A stretch of 24,981 bases of DNA from a virus. Of the stretch, positions 16,545 through 24,046 are shown piece by piece. Made by a program: the position numbers and the translations under genes. The stretch is from IMG/VR virus record IMGVR_UViG_3300036985_005329, positions 1 through 24,981 of that record, one strand, 5' to 3'. Each line of letters opens with the position of its first letter. Position 1 is the first letter of the stretch. The notes under the pieces are model-generated. The model was not told the DNA's origin, made no database searches, and saw nothing but the letters and a program-made list of their open reading frames with translations.

Positions 16545-17057
16545 ATGGAAAATTTAGTACCTATAACTCGTTTAGGAAAATTCTTTGGTGGAGAAGATTT
16601 TACTTTAGATACTGGTATGGGCCAAGAGTGGCTCGAAGGGGATATGAATTTCACAGTTATATTATATCAAATTGATAGATATAAAACAAAAACAGATGAT
16701 GTTTATGGTGAAGTATTAGAAGATGGTATACAATTTTTGGCTCCTGTTGAATTGAAAGGTCTTGTTCAAGTTATGGCTCCAACTAACAAATTTTTAGGAA
16801 GTTCAAAAGTTGAACAACAAGAACCTGGTAATATGAAGTTTTCGTTATATCAAAAACAACTTGATGATTTGGGGGTTGAAATATTTATGGGTGATTATTT
16901 AGGATATTATGAAACAGAAGACCGAGTTAGATATTATTCAGTGAATGATGATGGATATGTAAGGTCAGATAACAAACACAGTTACGGAGGCTATAAGCCT
17001 TTTTATAGGACTATCATGGCAACGTATGTAAGTGAAAATGAATTCAGAGGAATATAA
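16545..17057 (+). CDS. Neck protein, T4 gp14-like
   Basis: 170 residues. It contains NFTVILYQIDRYKT, then DDVYGE (51-56) and, in the second half, FSLYQKQLDDLGVEIFMGDY followed by a Tyr-rich stretch and a closing YVSENEFRG. This order (an ILY/YGE segment, F-S...L...GV-I..GD, late Y-Y and a final EF.G) is that of T4-type gp14 neck proteins, which close the filled head and receive the tail. It opens the plus-strand tail module; the gp15-like gene follows after 27 bases. T4 gp14 is 256 residues, so this is a short version. Identification is by motif and synteny. Confidence 0.55.
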   Translation: MENLVPITRLGKFFGGEDFTLDTGMGQEWLEGDMNFTVILYQIDRYKTKTDDVYGEVLEDGIQFLAPVELKGLVQVMAPTNKFLGSSKVEQQEPGNMKFSLYQKQLDDLGVEIFMGDYLGYYETEDRVRYYSVNDDGYVRSDNKHSYGGYKPFYRTIMATYVSENEFRGI

Positions 17058-17084
17058 TATGAAGAAAAATAATAAAATATTATA

Positions 17085-18125
17085 ATGGGATTTCCGAAAC
17101 AAATAAAAAAAACATTACCGTTAGTACCAAAGAAAATTCTTTCCGAAAGAAGAGAACAACTTCTTGAGTATATTAATAAAGATGGAACTTATCTTCCAAA
17201 ATCAGTATTACATGCAGATTTAGATAGGGGTATGTTAGATTTTGTTAAGACAGATATTGAAGTTATTACTGCAGGAAAAATAGTTCCAATGTTGGACATT
17301 TTAATTACAACACAAAATTGGTCACAATATTTGGAAACTTGGAAGTTTGTTGATTTGGATTATAATCCATCCCCACCATTTATTACTGTTGTTAGAAGTC
17401 CTGAAGTTAAGTATGGTTCCAATCCATCATTACAATATACAATACCAAATAGAAAACAATTCTATTATGCCTCAGTTCCAACTTGGAATGGTAATGAACA
17501 AGGTATGGATATCTATACAATACCACAACCAGTTCCTGTTGATATCAACTATAGTGTTAAGATTATTTGTAATAGAATGAGAGAACTTAACCAATTGAAT
17601 AAAATTGTGATGCAAAAGTTTTCTTCAAGACAGGCATACACTTTCATTAAAGGACAATACGTTCCAATTATTATGAATAATATTTCTGACGAATCTCAAA
17701 TGACCATGGAGGCAAGGAAATATTATGTTCAATCTTATGATTTTACAATGTTAGGTTATTTGATTGATGAAGAAGAATTTCAAGTTAAGCCAGCAATTCA
17801 AAGAGTTACACAATTATTTGAGGTTGATACAAGAGTTCCAAATAAAAAAAGAAATAAGTTTCCAAAAAATCCTGATGAGTTTGATTTTAAATTTCTTTTT
17901 CTTTCTGGTGTAACCATATTAGTTGACACAATTGACTTTACAGCGAATATGAGTTTGGTTGGTACTGATAATGTTCAAAATTATGATGTTTACATTAATA
18001 ACAATTATTATGGTAGTGATGTTAACGTGATACAAATCACAACTAATGATGTTTTAAGGGTAGAGGTTACTAAGACAGATAATACTTTACAGTCAGTAAT
18101 TCAGTTTGAAAACAAACTTGTTTAA
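17085..18125 (+). CDS. Tail completion / sheath-stabiliser protein, T4 gp15-like
   Basis: 346 residues. The middle part (about 90-230) has repeated short strands with PNRKQFYYASVPTW, then PQPVPVDINYSVKIICNRMRE and a helix KIVMQKF. This reproduces the gp15 layout in which a P-x-x-x-x-Y-x-L-x-I strand is followed by a helix ending in 'Q.L..F'. In T4, gp15 forms the ring capping the tail tube and sheath and binds gp14. The position between a gp14-like gene and the sheath gene agrees. The C-terminal 80 residues (VTILVDTIDF... YVLD-like strands) look like an added beta-sandwich not in T4. The start is 27 bases after the previous stop. Confidence 0.55.
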   Translation: MGFPKQIKKTLPLVPKKILSERREQLLEYINKDGTYLPKSVLHADLDRGMLDFVKTDIEVITAGKIVPMLDILITTQNWSQYLETWKFVDLDYNPSPPFITVVRSPEVKYGSNPSLQYTIPNRKQFYYASVPTWNGNEQGMDIYTIPQPVPVDINYSVKIICNRMRELNQLNKIVMQKFSSRQAYTFIKGQYVPIIMNNISDESQMTMEARKYYVQSYDFTMLGYLIDEEEFQVKPAIQRVTQLFEVDTRVPNKKRNKFPKNPDEFDFKFLFLSGVTILVDTIDFTANMSLVGTDNVQNYDVYINNNYYGSDVNVIQITTNDVLRVEVTKTDNTLQSVIQFENKLV

Positions 18126-18283
18126 TCTTCCCCATATATATCTTTCTTCTCTTTACACTTCTCTATGATTAAATTCTCAAGAAATTTATAAATTTTAATT
18201 CCCCTCTTATCGCAGTATATTTTCAATATATTATGTGATTCAGGTGATATCTTTATGTTCTTTATTTCCTTCTTTGTTTTCAT
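18122..18283 (-). CDS. Small ribbon-helix-helix-like protein, antisense in the tail module
   Basis: A 53-codon gene read on the minus strand, starting MKTKKEIKNIKISPES, then HNILKIYCDKRGIKIYKF and LENLIIEKCKEKK. This is the classic layout of a ribbon-helix-helix DNA-binding protein: a short basic strand (KNIKIS), a helix, a G-x-K turn and a second helix ending in charged residues. Its stop overlaps the end of the gp15-like gene. A 7-base inverted repeat spaced by 15 bases lies just upstream of its start, a possible autoregulatory operator. It is the only gene in this stretch on the minus strand. Family is inferred from pattern; it could also be a non-regulatory helical peptide. Confidence 0.6.
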   Translation of the reverse strand: MKTKKEIKNIKISPESHNILKIYCDKRGIKIYKFLENLIIEKCKEKKDIYGED

Positions 18284-18284
18284 A

Positions 18285-18313
18285 GTATGAAAAAAGGTAG
18301 AAAAAATTCATAC
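18285..18313. promoter_or_regulatory. Inverted repeat, possible operator for the RHH-like gene
   Basis: GTATGAA (18285-18291) and TTCATAC (18307-18313) form a perfect 7-base inverted repeat separated by 15 A-rich bases. It begins 2 bases upstream of the antisense RHH-like start and lies between it and the sheath promoter region. Confidence 0.4.
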
Positions 18314-18362
18314 CGTTTACAAATACATATCTAAAAGTCAAGTTTTTTGTGTTAGTATTGAA

Positions 18363-18370
18363 TATTTATT
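18363..18370 (+). promoter_or_regulatory. TATTTATT motif upstream of the tail sheath gene
   Basis: Recurring octamer on the sense strand, 33 bases before the sheath ATG, in an otherwise featureless A/T-rich leader (18314-18403). Confidence 0.45.
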
Positions 18371-18403
18371 ATTAAAATAAATCTGTAATAGAATTAATTA
18401 ATA

Positions 18404-21400
18404 ATGGCAACAGCACAAGCAAACAAAAAAGTATTCGTATCCCCTGGAGTATACACATCCGAAACGGACTTATCATTCGTAGCTCAGAGTGTCGGTGTAA
18501 CGACATTGGGAATAGTTGGGGAAACAATTAAAGGCCCAGCTTTTGAACCAATTTTCATAACTAACTACGATGAGTTCCAAGCCTATTTTGGCGGAACAGA
18601 ACCCGTTAAATTTGTGAACACACAAATTCCAAAATATGAGGCGGCTTATATCGCTAAATCATATTTGCAACAATCAAACCAACTTTTCGTAACGAGAGTG
18701 TTGGGATTATCAGGATACGATGCGGGTCCTTCTTGGACAATCAGCGTAACTGCAAATGTTGACCCTTTAACTATTGGATTTAATCCATCTTCTGTTGGAA
18801 CTGTATTCACTGCTACCTTTGTAGGTAGTAATTCTGCAAATACTGTTACATTGAACACTTCAACTTTACCTGCAACAATTCAGGACAGTTACACTAGTCA
18901 ATATAGATTGAGTGATGGAAGTGTTTCAACTTTAGAGAATGATTTTAATTATTACATTAGTAGTATTACTGACACTTTAGGTGCCTCAGGTAACACATGT
19001 GTAATTTATGGTTCAATACCATCTTCAGATTGGTCTTCGTTAACAGGTAGTTACCCTAACTTAAATAATGTTTATGGAGTACCTGGAGATGGAGATATTC
19101 AATATAATGATTTAAGCTCAGGTTTAAATGACCCTTGGTATTACGCAAATTTTGATAACTACTCTGCTGATAACTATTCAGGTTATTCTTTCGATTATGT
19201 TATTAGTTCGGTAGTATCAGGAGCTGGCGATTCATATTCAGGAATAATATCAGGTACCATATATACTTTCTCAGGAACAGCATATAGTGAATATAACAAC
19301 ATGGTTGTTGCTACATTACGTTCAAGGGGTATTTCTCTTTATACAAATAACGCTGATTCTGAAAATCACGGACCTATATATGAAACAACAGGTTTAACAA
19401 TGGTTTGTAATGGTTCATATTCTGGTGTAAGTACAGACCCTTATGGTACATTCTTATTATCAGGTGTAACTAATGATAATAATACCTTCCAATTTGAAAC
19501 TTCATTGTTGGCGTCTTCTTCAAAATATATCACAAAAGTATTTGGTGTTGATAACTTTGGTAAATCAAGATATACAGTTCCTGTATTTGTTGAAGAATCT
19601 TATCAAGCGTCATTAAACATAGCATATCAAAAAGGTTATATTAAAGGATTAAATTGTTCATTAATTGATCTTCCAGATGCTAGAAGTGAATCTAATACAT
19701 CAATTGCTTATAGTTTAGAAAGATACCAATCACCTGAAACTCCATATTTGGTTTCAGAATTAAGAGGTAATAAAGTTTATAACTTATTTAAGTTTATATC
19801 AATTTCTGATGGAGATGCTGCAAATATGGAAACTAAGGTTTCAATAGCAAATCTTTCATTTAATAATATGTCATTTGATGTGTTGGTTAGAAATTTCTAC
19901 GACACAGATGCAACCCCTTTTGTAATTGAAAAATTCACTAATTGTAATATGGATCCAGGTTCTAACAACTTCATTGGTGTTAAAATTGGAACTTCGAATG
20001 GTGAATACGCTTTAATTTCAAAATATATTATGGTTGAATTAGCAGATGGATTTCCTATCGACGCAATTCCTTGTGGATTCCGTGGTTATACTCAAAGAGA
20101 GTATGAAAATCTTTCTTCATATCCTTCACCGTACATTCAATATAAAACAAAATATTTTTATCCAGGTGAAACTATTACAAATCCTCCATTTGGTGGGGCT
20201 GCTAATACAACAGAATCTGCTGGAGATATTGTTAGAAGATCTTATTTAGGATTTTCAACTCAATATGGTGTTGATGAATCATTCTTAACTTATAAAGGAA
20301 AACAAACTCCAGCTAGTTGGATTTCAAACCCTACACAAGCGGCAGAACCTTGGAACGTTCAAAGTAAAGGTTTCCATATGGATTCAGGAGCAACTGTTGT
20401 AACAATTTCAAATACTTACCAAACAAGTGGCCAAACCGCTTTTGAATGTGGTGCTGCTGATTTTAGGTCCGACCCTGAATCACAAGAAAATCCTTATTAT
20501 TTTATTTACTCAAGAAAATACACAGTATGTTTCGCGGGTGGATTTGACGGATGGGATATATACAGAGAACACAGAACAAATACAGATAATTTCCAATTAG
20601 GTTCAAGTGGTTATTTAGCAGGAGCTTATCCTTCTTCAAGATATCCAAATGCAACAGGTGAAGGTTTGTTTAAAAGAATTATTGTAGAAAATAACACACA
20701 AGATTTTGGAAATACTGACTACTACGCTTACTTACTTGGTATCCTTAGTTTTGCAAACCCTGAGTCTACAAACATTAATATTTTTGCAACTGCAAGTATC
20801 GATTATATTAATAACTCTAACTTATGTGAAGAGGCTATTGATATGATTCAATACTCAAGAGCTGACTCAGTTTATATTGTAACAACTCCTGACTATAATA
20901 TGTTTACTGCAGATGCTTCAAGTCAATATGATGTTATCTATTCACAGGAAGCTGTTGATAATTTAGACAACACAGGAATTGATTCAAACTATACCGCAAC
21001 TTACTATCCTTGGATTTTAACAAGAGACACAGTAAACAATACACAAATTTATTTACCTGCTACAGGTGAAGTTTGTAGAAACTTAGCTCTAACAGATAAT
21101 ATTGCATTCCCTTGGTTCGCATCAGCTGGTTACACAAGAGGTCTTGTAAATTCAATCAAAGCAAGACAAAAATTAACACAAGAGAATAGAGATACATTGT
21201 ATCAAGGTAGAATTAACCCTATCGCTACTTTCTCTGATGTTGGTACTGTAATTTGGGGTAATAAAACATTACAAGTTGCCGATTCAGCTTTGAACAGATT
21301 AAATGTAAGAAGATTATTATTACAAGCTCGTAAATTAATATCTGCTGTTGCTGTAAGATTATTGTTTGAACAAAACGATCAAATAGTTAGACAACAATTC

Positions 21401-21604
21401 TTAGATAGTGTTAACCCAATCTTAGATTCAATTAGAAGAGATAGAGGTTTATACGATTTCCGTGTAACAGTTTCTTCAACACCTGAAGATTTAGATGCAA
21501 ATAGATTAGTAGGTAAAATATACCTTAAACCAACGAAGGCTTTAGAGTTCATAGATATTGAATTCTTCATTACTCCAACAGGAGCTTCGTTTGAGAATAT
21601 TTAA
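18404..21604 (+). CDS. Contractile tail sheath protein, T4 gp18-like (enlarged)
   Basis: 1066 residues. The N-terminus VFVSPGVYTSETD (9-21) followed by GIVGETIKGPAFEP (37-50) and an 'F..YFGG' element is the sheath hallmark. A central segment at about 440-530 (NLFKFISISDGDAAN, DVLVRNFYDTD) and the C-terminal domain from about 760 (FPWFASAGYTRG, LYQGRINPIATF, NRLNVRRLL, FEQND, YDFRVTVSS) are typical. The C-terminal strand mediates subunit linkage in known sheaths. It is about 400 residues longer than T4 gp18 (659); the extra part lies mainly at about 120-400 and is rich in Ser, Tyr and Gly, probably surface-exposed domains. It forms the contracting outer tube. The start is the ATG in AATAATGG with no Shine-Dalgarno. 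Confidence 0.95.
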   Translation: MATAQANKKVFVSPGVYTSETDLSFVAQSVGVTTLGIVGETIKGPAFEPIFITNYDEFQAYFGGTEPVKFVNTQIPKYEAAYIAKSYLQQSNQLFVTRVLGLSGYDAGPSWTISVTANVDPLTIGFNPSSVGTVFTATFVGSNSANTVTLNTSTLPATIQDSYTSQYRLSDGSVSTLENDFNYYISSITDTLGASGNTCVIYGSIPSSDWSSLTGSYPNLNNVYGVPGDGDIQYNDLSSGLNDPWYYANFDNYSADNYSGYSFDYVISSVVSGAGDSYSGIISGTIYTFSGTAYSEYNNMVVATLRSRGISLYTNNADSENHGPIYETTGLTMVCNGSYSGVSTDPYGTFLLSGVTNDNNTFQFETSLLASSSKYITKVFGVDNFGKSRYTVPVFVEESYQASLNIAYQKGYIKGLNCSLIDLPDARSESNTSIAYSLERYQSPETPYLVSELRGNKVYNLFKFISISDGDAANMETKVSIANLSFNNMSFDVLVRNFYDTDATPFVIEKFTNCNMDPGSNNFIGVKIGTSNGEYALISKYIMVELADGFPIDAIPCGFRGYTQREYENLSSYPSPYIQYKTKYFYPGETITNPPFGGAANTTESAGDIVRRSYLGFSTQYGVDESFLTYKGKQTPASWISNPTQAAEPWNVQSKGFHMDSGATVVTISNTYQTSGQTAFECGAADFRSDPESQENPYYFIYSRKYTVCFAGGFDGWDIYREHRTNTDNFQLGSSGYLAGAYPSSRYPNATGEGLFKRIIVENNTQDFGNTDYYAYLLGILSFANPESTNINIFATASIDYINNSNLCEEAIDMIQYSRADSVYIVTTPDYNMFTADASSQYDVIYSQEAVDNLDNTGIDSNYTATYYPWILTRDTVNNTQIYLPATGEVCRNLALTDNIAFPWFASAGYTRGLVNSIKARQKLTQENRDTLYQGRINPIATFSDVGTVIWGNKTLQVADSALNRLNVRRLLLQARKLISAVAVRLLFEQNDQIVRQQFLDSVNPILDSIRRDRGLYDFRVTVSSTPEDLDANRLVGKIYLKPTKALEFIDIEFFITPTGASFENI

Positions 21605-21611
21605 AATATAT

Positions 21612-21636
21612 AAGGGGGAAGTTAATCTTCCCCTTT
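21612..21636 (+). terminator. Hairpin after the sheath gene (attenuator-like)
   Basis: A 10-base-pair G/C-containing stem (21612-21621 / 21627-21636, one G-T pair) with a 5-base loop begins 7 bases after the sheath stop. There is only a short T run, so it may reduce rather than end transcription into the HAD gene, or protect the sheath mRNA 3' end. Confidence 0.55.
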
Positions 21637-21646
21637 ATTAGCCAAT

Positions 21647-22486
21647 ATGAGAAGAATAGTAGAAGGATTTAAGTCAGAACATACACCAGATATGAAATAT
21701 TATGCGTTTGATTGGGATGATAATATTGTTCATATGCCAACTAAGATTATGTTAAAGACTGAAGATGGAGATGAGATTGGAATGAGTACTGATGATTTTG
21801 CACAATATAGACATGATATAGGAAAAAAATCTATAAACTATAAAGGTGAAACAATTGTTGATTATGCTGATGAAGCATTCAGGAACTTTAAAACAAACGG
21901 AGATAAAGATTTTTTAATAGACGCGATGACAGCTGAAAAGGGTCCGGCCTTTAATGATTTTAAAGAGGCAATAAATAACGGGTCAATTTTTTCTATCATC
22001 ACAGCTAGAGGTCATAATCCAAACACCTTAAAACAAGCAGTTTATAATTATATTATAAATGGTTTTGGTGGTATTGATAAAACTCAATTAGTTAAAAACA
22101 TAAGGAAATATAGAACATTTGCTGATGAAAATGATATGTCTGATGATGATTTAGTTAGGTCATATTTAGATCTTAACAAATATCATCCTGTTTCCTTTGG
22201 TACTGAAAATGGAGCTGGTAGCCCTGAGGAATTAAAAGTTATGGCGATGGACGAATTTGTAGATTATGTTAAAGGGCTTGCGGCATTTCTTAATAAAAAA
22301 GCATTTCTGAAAAAAGATATTAGTAATAACTTTATACCAAAGCAACCTATAATAGGATTTTCAGATGATGATTTAAAGAATGTAGAAAAGATAAGTAAAC
22401 ATTATAAAGATAAACCAGATAATATAGTAAAAACATATTCTACTGATGGAGGAACTAAGCAAGAATATAAAGAAGAATATATATAA
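21647..22486 (+). CDS. HAD-superfamily phosphatase
   Basis: 279 residues. Motif I is FDWDDN (21-26), with D22 as nucleophile and D24 as acid/base. Motif II is IITARGH (117-123), with T119. A lysine around residue 197 is a motif III candidate, and GFSDDD (237-242) supplies the motif IV acids. All elements for a Mg-dependent phosphotransferase are present. The substrate is not readable from the sequence; nucleotide, polynucleotide-end or small-molecule phosphates are possible. The gene lies between sheath and tube, an unexpected place for an enzyme, 42 bases after the sheath stop with a hairpin in between, and is followed by a 93-base A/T-rich gap with the tube promoter motif. Confidence 0.8.
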   Translation: MRRIVEGFKSEHTPDMKYYAFDWDDNIVHMPTKIMLKTEDGDEIGMSTDDFAQYRHDIGKKSINYKGETIVDYADEAFRNFKTNGDKDFLIDAMTAEKGPAFNDFKEAINNGSIFSIITARGHNPNTLKQAVYNYIINGFGGIDKTQLVKNIRKYRTFADENDMSDDDLVRSYLDLNKYHPVSFGTENGAGSPEELKVMAMDEFVDYVKGLAAFLNKKAFLKKDISNNFIPKQPIIGFSDDDLKNVEKISKHYKDKPDNIVKTYSTDGGTKQEYKEEYI

Positions 22487-22537
22487 GGAATATTCTTTTT
22501 AAAAATAAAGTAAATAGAAATATTTTTAAGAAGACTA

Positions 22538-22545
22538 TATTTATA
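22538..22545 (+). promoter_or_regulatory. TATTTATA motif upstream of the tail tube gene
   Basis: Recurring octamer in the 93-base gap, 34 bases before the tube ATG, nearly the same distance as at the sheath gene. Confidence 0.45.
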
Positions 22546-22579
22546 AGATATAAAATAAAAAAAACAAAATTTAAATAAC

Positions 22580-23068
22580 ATGGCTGATTTACTAATGAAA
22601 ATGCCGATTCCTTACGAACCGAAACGTCAGAACCGATTCATCTTGAGATTTCCTTCAAGTTTAGGAATAAATGAGTGGTTCGTGGAAAGTGCAAAAAGAC
22701 CATCTATCAAAATTGCTTCAACAGAAATACAATTTTTAAATACATCAACATATGTTGCTGGTAGATTTAATTGGGACGAAATTTCAGTTAAATTTAGAGA
22801 CCCAATTGGACCTTCAGCGGCTCAAGCTCTTATGGAGTGGGTTCGTTTACATGCTGAGTCTGTAACAGGTCGTATGGGATATGCCGCAGGTTATAAAAAA
22901 GACATTGATTTGGAGATGTTAGACCCAACAGGAGTAGTTGTTGAAAAATGGATCCTTTATGGAACTTTCTTAACAAGCGTAGATTTTGGAGCTCTTGGAT
23001 ATTCAACAGATGCTTTAGCTGATATCACAGCTTCATTAAGAATGGATAGATGTGTTTTAGTTTATTGA
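22580..23068 (+). CDS. Tail tube protein, T4 gp19-like
   Basis: 162 residues, matching the usual size (T4 gp19: 163). It begins with PYEPKRQNRFILRFPS (12-27), the N-terminal strand of the tube fold, followed by WFVESAKRPS and a 'WDEISVKFRDP' strand, then a helix WVRLHAE and closing strands LEMLDPTGVVVEKW and DFGALGYSTD. These are the signature elements of phage tube / type VI Hcp-like proteins, which stack as hexameric rings inside the sheath. A terminator lies 40 bases after the stop. Position after the sheath gene agrees with the T4 gene order. Confidence 0.92.
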   Translation: MADLLMKMPIPYEPKRQNRFILRFPSSLGINEWFVESAKRPSIKIASTEIQFLNTSTYVAGRFNWDEISVKFRDPIGPSAAQALMEWVRLHAESVTGRMGYAAGYKKDIDLEMLDPTGVVVEKWILYGTFLTSVDFGALGYSTDALADITASLRMDRCVLVY

Positions 23069-23076
23069 TATTTTAA

Positions 23077-23084
23077 TATTTATA
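23077..23084 (+). promoter_or_regulatory. TATTTATA motif between tube and gp26-like genes
   Basis: Recurring octamer, 60 bases before the ATG at 23145 but upstream of the terminator hairpin at 23107-23142, so any transcript from here would first cross that hairpin. Confidence 0.4.
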
Positions 23085-23106
23085 AAAAACAAATCTCAAT
23101 TATATT

Positions 23107-23142
23107 TAACCGTAAAGACATAAACTTTACGGTTATTTTTTT
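23107..23142 (+). terminator. Strong intrinsic terminator ending 2 bases before the next ATG
   Basis: An 11-base-pair perfect stem (23107-23117 / 23125-23135) with a 7-base loop, directly followed by seven T (23136-23142). The next gene starts at 23145. It should end most tube transcripts, or work as a leader attenuator for the downstream tail genes. Confidence 0.9.
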
Positions 23143-23144
23143 AT

Positions 23145-23888
23145 ATGGACAATCAAACACAAAATTACGCACAACAGAATTTCACACTCCCTCACGATGT
23201 GGTTCCATTGCCTTCGCAAGGAACTTTTTACAAAAATAAAAAGAAATCAGTTAAGATTGGTTATTTAACCGCATCTGATGAAAATATTTTAATGGCAGGA
23301 GGAGATGACATAACTACTAATTTAATTAAAGGTAAGTTATACGAACCAGATATTAGAGTTGAAGATTTATTAGAAGGAGATGTTGAAGCAATTCTTATCT
23401 TTTTAAGAAATACTTCTTTTGGACCCGAATTAACAATTAATGTTACAGATCCAACAACAAAAAAACCATTTCAAACAACAGTTGTTTTAGATGAACTTAA
23501 TGTTATTAAAGGTCAAGAACCATTGGAAGATGGAACATTTCTTGTAACACTTCCAAAATCAAAAAGTGTTATTAAGTTAAGACCTATGACATATGGTGAG
23601 ATTATGAATATAACTAAAATGAGTGAATCATATCCACAAGGAAGAACAGTACCCAAAGTAACTTGGAGACTTGAAAAACAAATTGTTGAAGTTGATGGAA
23701 ATACAGACAAAGGAGACATCGCTAAATTTATTGAACAAATGCCAATCATGGATTCAAAATTCATTAGAAATTTTATGGATGAAAATGAACCAAGATTAGA
23801 CATGAACAGAATAGTAACAACCCCATCAGGAGATATACTGACAGTCAATGTCGGTTTTGGGGTGGAGTTTTTTCGTCCTTTCTTCTGA
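23145..23888 (+). CDS. Baseplate/tail assembly protein, T4 gp26-like (0-frame product)
   Basis: 247 residues. It has VVPLPSQGTFY (19-29), then LTASDENILMAG, DLLEGDVEAILIFLRNTSFG (93-112 region) and an ending VGFGVEFFRPFF. This is the layout of the T4 gp26 baseplate-hub family: a 'lPS.G.fY' start, 'lt..de..l', a 'gD...il..lR..syG' helix and a final F-F-x-P. It lies between tube and tape measure, the place of the tail assembly chaperone in most tailed phages. Near its 3' end the sequence GAG TTT TTT CGT permits a +1 shift into an overlapping frame encoding a gp51-like segment. The start is set by the ATG right after the terminator T tract. Confidence 0.75.
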   Translation: MDNQTQNYAQQNFTLPHDVVPLPSQGTFYKNKKKSVKIGYLTASDENILMAGGDDITTNLIKGKLYEPDIRVEDLLEGDVEAILIFLRNTSFGPELTINVTDPTTKKPFQTTVVLDELNVIKGQEPLEDGTFLVTLPKSKSVIKLRPMTYGEIMNITKMSESYPQGRTVPKVTWRLEKQIVEVDGNTDKGDIAKFIEQMPIMDSKFIRNFMDENEPRLDMNRIVTTPSGDILTVNVGFGVEFFRPFF

Positions 23889-24027
23889 TTATAGAAAAGG
23901 ACAACTTGATGAGTTTTTTTATTTAAATACTCTACTCAAGATTACATGGCAAGATTTTGAACGAATGCCCATATTTGTGAGAAAATATCTATTAGACAAA
24001 TGGGTTGAAAATAACACGAAGGACTAA
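23848..24027 (+). CDS. gp51-like / chaperone extension in the +1 frame, overlapping the gp26-like gene
   Basis: In the +1 frame relative to the gp26-like gene there is an open segment to TAA at 24025-24027. Its conserved-looking part starts right after the shift site: SSDYRKGQLDEFFYL, ITWQDFERMPIFVRKYL, then a Lys/Asn-rich end. This 'yr...leE.fyL....tw..v..mP...R..l' pattern is that of the small protein following gp26 in T4-like phages. Two readings are possible: a +1 frameshift at TTT-CGT (23871-23876) giving a 293-residue fusion, or an independent 59-residue protein from the ATG at 23848. The coding character is firm; the expression mode is open. Confidence 0.7.
   Translation: MSVLGWSFFVLSSDYRKGQLDEFFYLNTLLKITWQDFERMPIFVRKYLLDKWVENNTKD
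23865..23877 (+). promoter_or_regulatory. Candidate +1 ribosomal frameshift site (GAG TTT TTT CGT C)
   Basis: The 0-frame codons are GAG TTT TTT CGT, with the 0-frame stop TGA at 23886-23888, three codons after CGT. Slipping one base forward on TTT-C keeps Phe pairing (UUU to UUC) and reads GTC CTT TCT into the gp51-like frame. UUU-CGU-C is the core of the known +1 shift site of influenza A PA-X. Confidence 0.5.
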
Positions 24028-24043
24028 AAAAAATTAGTCCTTC
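24018..24043 (+). terminator. Hairpin at the end of the gp51-like frame
   Basis: A 10-base-pair perfect stem (24018-24027 / 24034-24043) with an A6 loop. The left arm contains the stop codon TAA. It is followed by only a weak T run (TTCTATT), so terminator strength is uncertain. The tape-measure promoter motif lies 3 bases downstream. Confidence 0.55.
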
Positions 24044-24046
24044 TTC

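Noticed and set aside
18284-18320. Canonical Bacteroidota promoter (TTG ... TAnnTTTG) for the RHH-like gene
   Set aside because: A TTGACT and a TGTATTTG-like box exist on the minus strand, but their spacing of about 11 bases is too short to support the call.
23513-23848. Antisense open frame of 111 codons within the gp26-like gene
   Set aside because: It lies wholly inside a well-supported gene and shows no recognisable domain.
23871-23926. A -1 frameshift on TTTTTTC as in lambda-type tail chaperones
   Set aside because: The -1 frame ends at TAA after 17 codons without conserved-looking sequence; only the +1 (or -2) frame continues with coding character.
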